From Mycobacterium heidelbergense (GTDB taxonomy: Bacteria; Actinomycetota; Actinomycetes; Mycobacteriales; Mycobacteriaceae), in assembly GCF_010730745.1 (NCBI RefSeq), contig NZ_AP022615.1, positions 2,418,001-2,482,000 on the forward strand: DNA of 64,000 nucleotides, read 5' to 3'. The notes below the pieces were generated by a model. The model did no database searches and was not told the origin of the DNA. It saw only the letters and a program-made list of their open reading frames with translations. This document shows positions 52,485 through 60,790 of the stretch, piece by piece. A program made the position numbers and the translations under genes. Position 1 is the first letter of the stretch. Every line of letters begins with the position of its first letter.

Positions 52485-53635
52485 TTCCGCGGGTACGTTC
52501 CGCCCGCTTGTTGTGCGCCGTTCTGATGGTGTGTTCGCTTGTGCCACAGTCCGTTTGGCGCGTACACGCCGATCCTCCCGCGCCGGCTCCCGAACCCATC
52601 CTGCAGCCGCTGGCGCCGGGCCAGGTGCTGCGGATCGGTCCTACGGCCGGAACCGGCACTCCCACAGGGGATTACGGCATCGGCGCCACCGACCTGTGTG
52701 AGTTCGTCGAGTTCCCCACCGAGCTGCTGCAGGTGTGCGGCGACAGTTTCGCCGGCCAGGGTGTCGGGTTCGGCGGCTGGTACTCGCCGGTCGCGCTGCA
52801 CGTCGACACCGCGTCGGTCGACGACCCCGCCGGGGTGCGCTACACCGGCGTCACCGGCATCAGCAAACCGCTGCTGGCCGACCCCACACCGACCGGGGAT
52901 TCTCAGCTGCCCGCCGGGGTGGTGCAGATCAACCGGCGCAACTACCTGATGGTGACGACGACCCGCAACCTGGTGCCGCAGAGCTCGCGGCTGGTGACGC
53001 CGGAGCCGGCGCATGGCGGCTGGAAGACCGTTGGGGGGTCCCGCCGCGACGCGTCGTACCAGGGTGGCTCGCAGACGCAGATCAGCGGCTACTACGACCC
53101 GATCCCCAGCGCCGATTCGCCGACCGGCTGGGTCTACATCGTGGCCAACAGCTTCACCCGCCAGGACCCGGTGCTGCTGTACCGGGCCACGCCGCAAACG
53201 TTCACCGACCGGTCCCGGTGGCAGGGCTGGGCGTCGGGACCCGAGGGCGGGTGGAACAAGCCGCCGACGCCCCTGTGGCCCGACCAGGTGGGCGAGATGT
53301 CCATCAGGGAGATCGACGGCAAGGCGGTGTTGTCGTATTTCAACGCCAGCACCGGCAACATGGAGGTCCGGGTGGCCGATGACCCGACGGAGCTGGGCAC
53401 CGCGCCCGTGACGACGGTGGTGCAACACGACGAGTGGCCCGAACCCGCCGAAAGCCTGCCGCCGCCCTACGACAACCGGCTCGCGCAGCCGTATGGCGGC
53501 TACATTTCGCCCGGCTCCACCCTCGATGAGCTGCGGATTTTCGTCAGCCAGTGGGACACCCGCGCGCGGGTGGCCGCGCCGTACCGGGTGATTCAGTTCG
53601 CGGTCAACCCGTTCAAGCCCTGGTCGGAGCCCTAA
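52481..53635 (+). CDS. secreted DUF4185 protein (Rv3707c homologue)
   Basis: 384 aa with a signal peptide (LLCAVLMVCSLVPQSVWRVHA-DPP). The mature part is beta-rich with the DUF4185 pattern: GIGATDLCEFVEFP, GDSFAGQGVGFGGWYSP, YYDPIPSADSPTGWVYIVANSF and PYDNRLAQPYGGYISPGS. Five-bladed propeller-like glycosidase folds are suspected for this domain. GTG 52481 overlaps the asd stop, so it is cotranscribed with ask-asd. Confidence 0.83.
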   Translation: MIPRVRSARLLCAVLMVCSLVPQSVWRVHADPPAPAPEPILQPLAPGQVLRIGPTAGTGTPTGDYGIGATDLCEFVEFPTELLQVCGDSFAGQGVGFGGWYSPVALHVDTASVDDPAGVRYTGVTGISKPLLADPTPTGDSQLPAGVVQINRRNYLMVTTTRNLVPQSSRLVTPEPAHGGWKTVGGSRRDASYQGGSQTQISGYYDPIPSADSPTGWVYIVANSFTRQDPVLLYRATPQTFTDRSRWQGWASGPEGGWNKPPTPLWPDQVGEMSIREIDGKAVLSYFNASTGNMEVRVADDPTELGTAPVTTVVQHDEWPEPAESLPPPYDNRLAQPYGGYISPGSTLDELRIFVSQWDTRARVAAPYRVIQFAVNPFKPWSEP

Positions 53636-53827
53636 TTTTCGCTCTGTCCGCAGTGCGTCCGCAGTAGATCCGAGAGACTGGGTGTTCAGTTTGCTCAGGT
53701 ATTCGACGGCCTGGTGGCTAGCACCCGCGCCGTCGATGGTGGCGGCCAGACGGTGATTCGCGGCGGATAAACCACCTCCTCCAGAGGACTCAAACTCCCT
53801 AGCAAATGCCTATGCTGGCGCATAGCG

Positions 53828-53862
53828 AATCGGCCCCCTCCGCCTAGGGAAGGGGGCCGATT
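53828..53862 (-). terminator. hairpin downstream of secreted-protein gene A
   Basis: AATCGGCCCCCT (53828-53839) and AGGGGGCCGATT (53851-53862) form a perfect 12 bp stem with an 11 nt loop, 44 bp after the gene stop on the minus strand. No U tract, as is common for mycobacterial terminators. Paralogous hairpins follow genes B and C. Confidence 0.65.
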
Positions 53863-53905
53863 GCCGTTGGCAGTCACCGGCTCGCAACGGCGACCACCGC
53901 CGGAG

Positions 53906-55180
53906 TCAGAGCAGCTTGAGCAGGTTCACAAGCAACACGCCGAGCTGGCTAACGAATCCACTTGCCGCCCCGACCAGGCCGTTCAGCGCTGCTGGCAGGG
54001 CAGTAGGCAGGCTTTGCAGCATTGCAGTTAACTGAGTGGGCACACCAGCGAGGTAGTTGCCCAGCGCGGGCCAGCCTTGGGTCAGCGTGTTGACGAAGGT
54101 CGTCCCCGCGTTCGCGAGGCTGCCGCCCTGCAGGATGTTCTGAGCACCTGGAGTCACCAGGACACCCGCGAGTTGCTGAGGCACGGTAACCCCAAAATTC
54201 TTGAACAGGCCAGCTGAGTTGTTGCCTACGGCGCTGATCAAACCGCCGTTGAGCGGAACATTCTTCGATAAAAATGTGCCGTTGACGATCTGATCGGCGA
54301 TCAAGCCGGGCGCGTTGATGATATTGGTCGCAAGCCCCGACGGATCCCCGGCCGCGAACGAAGTGAAAATGTTTTGAAGGGCCGTACCGACCGCACCCTC
54401 AATCGTACCGGGTGTCAGGATGCCAAAGGTAGCACCCGCTTGGACCAAAAATCCGTTCGTCGCGTAGTTAACCGTGTTCGCCATGTTCTGCGCGATTTGT
54501 GCAAGGATCGGTGGAATCTTTTCCAGCGGCTCCCCTATTTGCACGAAGGGAGATGAAAAAAATGCACTGTAAAGATCAGTGACAACTGTCGAAACTTGCC
54601 CTTTTTGCATCGCCTGCATCGCGTTGCTGATGAGCGGCCCGAAATTACCCGGTTTTGTCCCGGTGAAGTAGGCCACGGCGGCGGTTGCGGCGCTGTGATA
54701 CGGGGTCACGTACTCATTCCCGTACTGCAGCCAGTTGGCGCCGATCTGGTTAGCCACCGGGAACGGGTATACAGCCCATTTTTGAGCAAGCCACGAGAGG
54801 TTGTTGCTGGCGTGGTTGGCAAAGGCGTTCCACGTTTGGATCGGAAGCCACGACTCGACGCTGTTGAGAACGTTGGCGGGCACCGCTGCGGTGATCGCCG
54901 AAGTCCCGAACGACTGAAGTGCGGGCTGGACTACACCCGGGATCGATGAAAGTTCATTTCCCACCGTAGTCACCAGCGACGCGAGCTGACTTGCGACACC
55001 AGCGAACAGATCGATCGTACTGCTGGCGTCGGTGAGCTGGATGTCGGACACGCTCACCTGGGGGAGCTGTTGGGCCAGGTGAAGGTCGGGCAGGTGCTGG
55101 GTGGCTGGGGCGACGGCGATGACGGCGGCGCTGGCTAAGGCGACTCCAGCGGTGATGTGGGGGCGGGCTGCGAGGTCCAC
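53906..55180 (-). CDS. secreted hydrophobic mycobacterial protein, paralogue A (possible GjpA-type porin family)
   Basis: About 424 aa. N-terminus RPHITAGVALASAAVIAVAPATQHL is a signal or anchor segment; the rest is Ala/Asn/Gly/Leu-rich with many predicted amphipathic helices and ends LLVNLLKLL. The start is set by the ribosome site: AAGGAG abuts the ATG at 55186, too close to use, but is 6 bases from GTG 55180. Such proteins are sometimes auto-annotated as outer membrane porin GjpA; I cannot confirm a porin function. Only one Trp-rich stretch (LPIQTWNAFANH) stands out. Confidence 0.75.
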   Translation of the reverse strand: MDLAARPHITAGVALASAAVIAVAPATQHLPDLHLAQQLPQVSVSDIQLTDASSTIDLFAGVASQLASLVTTVGNELSSIPGVVQPALQSFGTSAITAAVPANVLNSVESWLPIQTWNAFANHASNNLSWLAQKWAVYPFPVANQIGANWLQYGNEYVTPYHSAATAAVAYFTGTKPGNFGPLISNAMQAMQKGQVSTVVTDLYSAFFSSPFVQIGEPLEKIPPILAQIAQNMANTVNYATNGFLVQAGATFGILTPGTIEGAVGTALQNIFTSFAAGDPSGLATNIINAPGLIADQIVNGTFLSKNVPLNGGLISAVGNNSAGLFKNFGVTVPQQLAGVLVTPGAQNILQGGSLANAGTTFVNTLTQGWPALGNYLAGVPTQLTAMLQSLPTALPAALNGLVGAASGFVSQLGVLLVNLLKLL

Positions 55181-55186
55181 GACCAT

Positions 55187-56219
55187 CTCCTTATGTACAA
55201 TTCTGAATAATGGTGTGCTAAACGTACTCCTGAAATATGTTGGGCGAATTGTGGCGACAAAATAGACAATTAACTGTAGCGGTATATCCATGTAGCAAAA
55301 GACCGCGCTAAGTGCACGGAGGACTATGGTTGACTTAGAGCATATTGACCGCCCCGAAAATCATTTATTGGCAGCGTTAGGATTAGTCAGTAAGAGCGTG
55401 ACATGGTGTCGGTTGGCCTGGCGTCGACAAAGCCTGACTGTGAGCGTCTCGATCCGCTTACAACCAGGCAGGTCGCTTTCGCTCAATGTGCCGGTGGATT
55501 TCACCAAGCGCCACCCCAGCAGGATGACGCGTGCGGGCGGTGAAAACAGTCGTGCGGCTTGTCCGCACCGCCACGACACGAGGAGATCACCTTCGGTGAA
55601 GCCAGACACAACCAACGAGGGCCAACGCACACCAGCACGACCAGCGCCGGTGTGTGCTTGTGGCACAAGCCAATACCGATCACGACCGGCGGCTTACCAC
55701 CAGTGGGGCACGGCGGGGCACGGCACACCCACCACCGACCTTGGGGTGAACCCTCAAACGATCCGTACGCAGGTGGCTCCGGCGGTGAGGGCGGGGTGAT
55801 CGCCGAAGGGGTCGGCCCACTCCGGGCAGAAGTGGGCCCGGTGGGTGCGGGGTAGCTTTTCCTCGCTGGCCGACACCGGACTGTCGCAGATCAGTTGACC
55901 GGAGATCAGGGTGCGTCGCGACGCTATTGCGCGCCGCGTGCCACGACGGATCGCAGCGCCTCGGCGACGAGTACGGCTGGGCCGCGTCGGTGTCGGCGGT
56001 GAAATGCTATCCCTCAGCAAATATCAGAGTGCTCTCTATTTCCTGGCAAACGATCGTATTGTTGTGACGATAGCTATCCGAAGCGCGGCGGTGAATGCAT
56101 CGCGGTTCACCACCGATCAGTAATTTCACTTTTAATCATTTCAGCGGCATACGCGGTTTGCTGCAGCACGCAGGCAACTCGGCCACCAGGAGTTTCTCAA
56201 TCCAACGGTGATTGCGGAG
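55187..56219. other. spacer A: conserved leader, palindrome and decayed reading frame
   Basis: About 1 kb without a convincing gene. Near the gene it shares an AT-rich leader with the other copies. GCTTGTGGCACAAGC at 55656-55670 is a palindrome kept in all three spacers. On the minus strand 55754-55960 reads LICDSPVSASEEKLPRTHRA then ADPFGDHPALTAGATCVR, and similar interrupted translations occur in spacers B and C. The far end (55985-56200) is AT-rich, a plausible Lsr2 silencing target. Confidence 0.6.
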
Positions 56220-56222
56220 CTA

Positions 56223-56537
56223 CACGTTTCTGAAGCGATCACCCAAAGCCACCCGAAAACGCCACGGGCCCAGGTTCTTCAGGAATATGTCCAGCTCGCC
56301 TGGCCTGCCTGACGTCGGCTCCAACCCGTTCAAGCCCTCGTTTTTTCGTTCCAGCATCCTGGTTAGCACCTTCCGCAGATGAGTCCGCCGAGCCGCGACG
56401 GCGTCGTAGAGATGGCGGGGCGGGACGTGCACGCCGCCATGCTCGTCGGTCAACACGACGAATTCCTCCATCGTGCGGCCAGCCTCGCCAACGACGCCCC
56501 GTTTGTCCTGGTTCATGTAGAGGGCCAGCATGGTCAT
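56223..56537 (-). CDS. small hypothetical protein of the repeat unit
   Basis: 104 aa from ATG 56537 (or 102 aa from 56531): MTMLALYMNQDKRGVVGEAG, a middle VLTDEHGGVHVPPRHLYDAVAARR, and end GLEPTSGRPGELDIFLKNLG followed by PWRFRVALGDRF. No family recognised. A copy with an internal deletion lies at 61823-61985 and a degenerate one around 58926-59030. It is about 1 kb upstream of gene A on the same strand. Confidence 0.5.
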
Positions 56538-56652
56538 TCCGGCTTTCCGCTCGTGCGGAGCGTCTAGCGTGCCCGACGGCCGCGATATCGTGTGGATATT
56601 GTGGTCGTCCCGAACCGTTGTACGCCCGGCTGAGAAGCGCGCCATACACAAA

Positions 56653-56684
56653 CGATGGGCCCCTTCTTGTGAAGGGGCCCATCG
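56653..56684 (-). terminator. hairpin downstream of secreted-protein gene B
   Basis: CGATGGGCCCCTTC (56653-56666) and GAAGGGGCCCATCG (56671-56684) form a perfect 14 bp stem with a 4 nt loop, 43 bp after the gene stop. The stem sequence differs from copies A and C but pairing is kept. Confidence 0.7.
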
Positions 56685-56726
56685 CCGTTGGTGGTCACCT
56701 GCTCGCATCGGCGACCACCAACGGAG

Positions 56727-57941
56727 TCAGAGCAGCTTGAGGAGGTTGGCGATCAACAGCCCCACCTGGCCTGACACGAATCCGCCGACTTTGCCCAGGA
56801 TCGACGGAAGATTCGCCACGATCGATGGGATGCTATTGAGCACTTGAGTCAATCCAGCGCTGAGATCGTTCACGACAGGAGTCAGGGACGGCCAGCCATT
56901 GGTCAGCGTGTTCACGAATCCCTGGAATGCGGCCTGAAGGCTTTGGCCGCTCATGATATTGGCCGCGTTGGGAGCGACGATGTTCGTCGCGACGTTCTGG
57001 AGAACCTTTATCCCAATCGTTTCAACGGGGCCAAACGAGAGCCCACTGCCCTTTGTGCTGATCAAGCCAAATTGACCAGCTGCATTGCCATTGAGGACGG
57101 CATTCGTGACTGCCCCGGGGATATTGAGCAGGTCAGTCACTGCCACCACCGGATCTTCCGCATTCCACGCATTAAGAGCTGCCTGGAGGCTAGCGGAAAA
57201 AGCAATTCCGGGCTGGTTGACGAAATTGAGAAGACTGAGTCCAATCTGCGACACGCCTGAAGTCGCATTGGTATTCAGCAGATAATTGGTCGCGTTAGAG
57301 AGGTTCTTTGTGATGTCAATCGGGATGCCAAGGATACGATTGAGCGGCTGGAATATCGCTGTAAATGGATAATTAACAAAGGCCGACCAAAGGTTGGTAT
57401 ATGCGCCCGTCAAGTTACCCGCGTTGAGGTCGGCCAAGGCCGTATTGAGAACCCGCTGAAAACTCACCCCAACGGGCGTGGTGAAGTATTTAACAGCGGC
57501 ATTGGCGGCAGCCTGATACGTCCCGACGTAGAGATTGCCGTAGGCGATGTCGTTAGCGAGAACCTGCTGCAAAAGCGGGGCAGGAATCGCGCTCCACTGG
57601 TTGTACAGAGTCTGCAGGTTGGCGCCCGCCGTCGAGAAAGTCTTCATCCACGTCTGGATGATCAGGTTCTGCGTCGGATCGAAGGCCGCGCTGGCCAGGC
57701 TGGCGGGCAAAGCAGCCGCGGATGCCCCATCGACGATTGAAGCGAGCTCGCTCTCCACGCCGGAGAACAGGTCCAGAGCGCTGCTGGCGTCGGTGAGGTT
57801 GATGTCGGACACGCTCACGGCGGGGAGGTGTTGGGCCAAGTGAAGCCCGGGTAGGTGTTGGGCCATCGGCCCGGCGGCGAGGACAGCCGCGCTGGCCAGG
57901 GTGATGCCAGCGGTGATGTGGGGGCGGGCTGTGAGGTCCAC
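56727..57941 (-). CDS. secreted hydrophobic mycobacterial protein, paralogue B
   Basis: About 404 aa, same architecture as A and C: RPHITAGITLASAAVLAAGPMAQHLPGLHLAQHLPAVSVSDINLTD at the start (in pieces), FDPTQNLIIQTWMKTFSTAG shared with C, and the ending LLIANLLKLL. Same AAGGAG spacing favours GTG 57941 over ATG 57947. It is closer to C in the first 120 residues than to A. Function unknown; membrane or cell-envelope location is expected from the signal-like N-terminus. Confidence 0.75.
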   Translation of the reverse strand: MDLTARPHITAGITLASAAVLAAGPMAQHLPGLHLAQHLPAVSVSDINLTDASSALDLFSGVESELASIVDGASAAALPASLASAAFDPTQNLIIQTWMKTFSTAGANLQTLYNQWSAIPAPLLQQVLANDIAYGNLYVGTYQAAANAAVKYFTTPVGVSFQRVLNTALADLNAGNLTGAYTNLWSAFVNYPFTAIFQPLNRILGIPIDITKNLSNATNYLLNTNATSGVSQIGLSLLNFVNQPGIAFSASLQAALNAWNAEDPVVAVTDLLNIPGAVTNAVLNGNAAGQFGLISTKGSGLSFGPVETIGIKVLQNVATNIVAPNAANIMSGQSLQAAFQGFVNTLTNGWPSLTPVVNDLSAGLTQVLNSIPSIVANLPSILGKVGGFVSGQVGLLIANLLKLL

Positions 57942-57947
57942 GACCAT

Positions 57948-59563
57948 CTCCTTTGCGCATTCTGGATAATGACGAGTTGAATGTAGCTGTGAAATATTGC
58001 GAATGAATCCTGACAATAAAATAGACAATTAACCACGGAGATATGTGTGTGCAGCAAAAAGCTGCCCGAAATGCGCAAAAATCATTACCCGAATTGAGCT
58101 AAATGGAAGGCCCCACTCAAATCATTTGTTGACGGCGTTGAAGTAGTGTGACGCGGCGTCGTTGCCGGATGTTGGCAACGCCATGATCGGAGGGTCTCGA
58201 TCTGCTCGTATCCCAGCCCCGTCAACGTGCCGGTGGATTTCATCGCGCGACGCCACAGCATGCTGACGGAGGCGTGCGGGAAAGCAAGTTGTGTGGCTTG
58301 TCCACGCCGTCACGGCATAAAGAGGTAGCCGTCAGTGGGTTCGGAGACGGCCATGGGGGATCAGAGCCGAGAGTGCCGGTATGTGCTTGGGGCACAAGTC
58401 AATACCGGGCACGTTGGGTGACCGGGTATACCTACGCCCATCACCTCTTTTGGGGTGGGCTGTAAAACGGTGCGCACGGAGGTGGCCCTGCCGGCGATCA
58501 CGGCCAGGTGATCGTCGGCGGGTCAGCCAACCCGGAGCAGCAGTGGGGCCCGGTAGGTGCGGGAGGGGTTGTCGTCGCCGACCGTTAGTTGGCTGTCACA
58601 GATCGGGTGGCCGCAGATCGAGGTGCATCGCGAGGCCATCGTGGCGCGGCGTGTAGCGGCGGTGATCGGGCGGCGCCGCGGTGACCAGCGCGGCTTGGCG
58701 GCGTCGGTGTCAGCGCTGAAGCGTTATCCGCTAGCAAACAGGATAGCGTTTACTATGCCCTGGCAAGCAATTGGATTGCCGCGGTAATAGCTACCTTTAG
58801 CGCGGGTGTGAATGCGACCCGGTCTGTTACTGATAGGTAGTTTCATATTTAACTACTATATCTGGATAATGGTTTGCTATCTGTGTGCCAAAATGGGGTC
58901 TAACAGTAGTTTCTCTGCTTCATGAGGATTGCGGGGCGACGCATCCTTAAACGGATCGAACAAAGCTTCTCGAAAGTGTCACGGGCTTAGGTTCTTCACA
59001 GGTACGCCCAGCTCAGGCGCCTGTCTGACGTCGACTCCACACCGCGCCCACATGCCCGACCAGCTGAGCAAGAACCTCACCTCCCTGGGCCCCTCACCCA
59101 CCGCGAACTACAGGTGCTCGAGGAACTTAGGCGGACTCCGCGTCGCAAGGCGTTCGTCGAGACACTCGGCGCCGTGGCATGGGCCGTGCACCAAATCGAC
59201 GCCGGTGCGGCCACCAAGAAGCTCCAGCTTGCTCGCTTCCGGACTCGGCTCAGTCGTCACAACCGATCTCGCAGATGTGGAACGTCACGGTGCCGTTCTC
59301 GAGGCGTCTTGGCACGACAATGGCATCTACGCGACTGGCTACAAACGCCGAGGTGCCGGTTCGCGGTGTCCAGGTACTCAGTCCGACCGGCGCAGAATGG
59401 CGGCCAGGCGGTGATTCGCAGCGGGGTAAACCACCCCCCCTCGAGAGGACCCGAACTTCCTAACAAATTCCTATGCTGGCGTACAACGAATCGTCCCCCT
59501 TCTTGCGGAAGGGGGACGATTCGTTGGCAAGTCACCGGCTCGCAACGGCGACCTGCACCGGAC
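57948..59563. other. spacer B: decayed sequence and hybrid remnant
   Basis: About 1.6 kb. It repeats the spacer layout: leader, palindrome variant GCTTGGGGCACAAGT (58385-58399), decayed minus-strand frame (58473-58640), AT-rich stretch (58735-58900), and a degenerate copy of the small ORF (58926-59030). From about 59070 to 59355 there is unique sequence whose plus frame reads LEELRRTPRRKAFVETLGAV then AWAVHQIDAGAATKKLQ before degenerating; I do not recognise it. No intact gene is supported. Confidence 0.55.
59484..59526 (-). terminator. hairpin downstream of secreted-protein gene C
   Basis: CAACGAATCGTCCCCCTTC (59484-59502) pairs perfectly over 19 bp with 59508-59526, loop of 5. It is 38 bp after the gene C stop. 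Longest of the three paralogous hairpins. Confidence 0.72.
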
Positions 59564-60784
59564 TTAGAGCAGCCGCAGGATCGCGGAGATCCACGCCCCG
59601 GCCTGGGTGGCGATCATTCCGCCGAGGTTGCTCAGCGTCGAGGGGAGGTTCGCCAGCACTGACGGGAGGTTTTGCAGTGCCGCGGTCAATTGCGGACCAA
59701 GGTGGCTAATCTGCGACATGACATAGCTGCCCAAAGGCGGCCACCCGTTGATCGCCCCGTTCACGAAATTCTGGAAATAAGTTGGGAGATTAACGCCAGC
59801 GCCAGTTTGATAATTGACGAGAATATTGGGTGCGCCAGGAGCAACAATAACGTTGGCGAGCGCTTTGGGGATTTGTATCCCGAAGAGTTGGAGAATGCCC
59901 CCGCTCCTTGTGAAGGTTAGCGAGCCAGCGTTGTTCGAGGCGAGAACATCGAACGCGATCTGCCCGGGGGTATCGAGCAGGTAGGTCATCGCCGGCAACA
60001 GGTTGCCCGAGGCGAGCTGCGTATAAGCGTTTCCTAGACCGGTCGCGACACCCAGTTCGAATCTGCCAGGGGTCCCCAAAACGACGTTGAGTCCAATGGA
60101 GAGCAGGCCGCTGCCCGTCAGATAGGTGGTCGCGTTCGAAAGATTCGCTAGCATCTCTGCGGGGATGTGCGGGATCTGTTCCAACGGCTCTAGGACCTGG
60201 GTGAATATACTAGAGTAGAGCGCGCCCCACACGTCGTTGATCCCGGTGGTGACGTTGCCCGCCTGGAAGGCGGTCAATGCGTTCTGCAGATTCGGGATCA
60301 AGTGGCTTCTCGTCGTCAAGGTCGCGTAGTTGAAGAGCCCATTCGCTGACTGCTGGAACTGGCTGACGTAGAGATCCGCATAGGAGACGTCATTGGCAAG
60401 AACCTGCTGCAAAAGCACGCCGGGAGCCTGGTTGTATGCCGCCCAAAGCGTCTGCAGGTTCGCTTCTGTCGTCGAGATAGTCTTCATCCACGTCTGCACG
60501 ATCAGATTCTGGGTCGGGTCGAGGGCGGCGCTCGCGAGGCTTGCGGGCACGGCGGCCGCGCTTGCTCCGTTGGCAAGCTGAGCGAGGTCGTTTTCCACAC
60601 CGGCGAACAAATCGATCAGGCCACTGCTAACGTCGGTGAGCTGAATGGTGGACACGCTCACCTGGCGGAGCTGCTGTGCCAGGTGAAGGTCGGGTACATG
60701 CTGGGCTATTGGTCCGGCGGTGAGGACAGCGGCGCTGGCCAGGGCGACTCCAGCGGTGATGTGGGGGCGGGCTGCGAGGTCCAC
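59564..60784 (-). CDS. secreted hydrophobic mycobacterial protein, paralogue C
   Basis: About 406 aa. N-terminus RPHITAGVALASAAVLTAGP, then HLAQQLRQVSVSTIQLTDVS; LDPTQNLIVQTWMKTISTTE shared with B; C-terminal IATQAGAWISAILRLL. GTG 60784 is favoured by the AAGGAG spacing. The upstream 150 bp is nearly identical to that of gene A, while the coding start resembles B, so the copies look recombined. Confidence 0.75.
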   Translation of the reverse strand: MDLAARPHITAGVALASAAVLTAGPIAQHVPDLHLAQQLRQVSVSTIQLTDVSSGLIDLFAGVENDLAQLANGASAAAVPASLASAALDPTQNLIVQTWMKTISTTEANLQTLWAAYNQAPGVLLQQVLANDVSYADLYVSQFQQSANGLFNYATLTTRSHLIPNLQNALTAFQAGNVTTGINDVWGALYSSIFTQVLEPLEQIPHIPAEMLANLSNATTYLTGSGLLSIGLNVVLGTPGRFELGVATGLGNAYTQLASGNLLPAMTYLLDTPGQIAFDVLASNNAGSLTFTRSGGILQLFGIQIPKALANVIVAPGAPNILVNYQTGAGVNLPTYFQNFVNGAINGWPPLGSYVMSQISHLGPQLTAALQNLPSVLANLPSTLSNLGGMIATQAGAWISAILRLL

Positions 60785-60790
60785 GACCAT

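Noticed and set aside
49917..52547. 876-codon minus-strand frame opposite ask and asd
   Set aside because: Composition is typical of the third antisense frame of GC-rich genes; ask and asd are unambiguous on the plus strand.
55326..55799. 157-codon plus-strand ORF upstream of gene A
   Set aside because: Translation is low-complexity Arg/Pro/Thr-rich, the frame is not open in the paralogous spacers, and no ribosome site is present.
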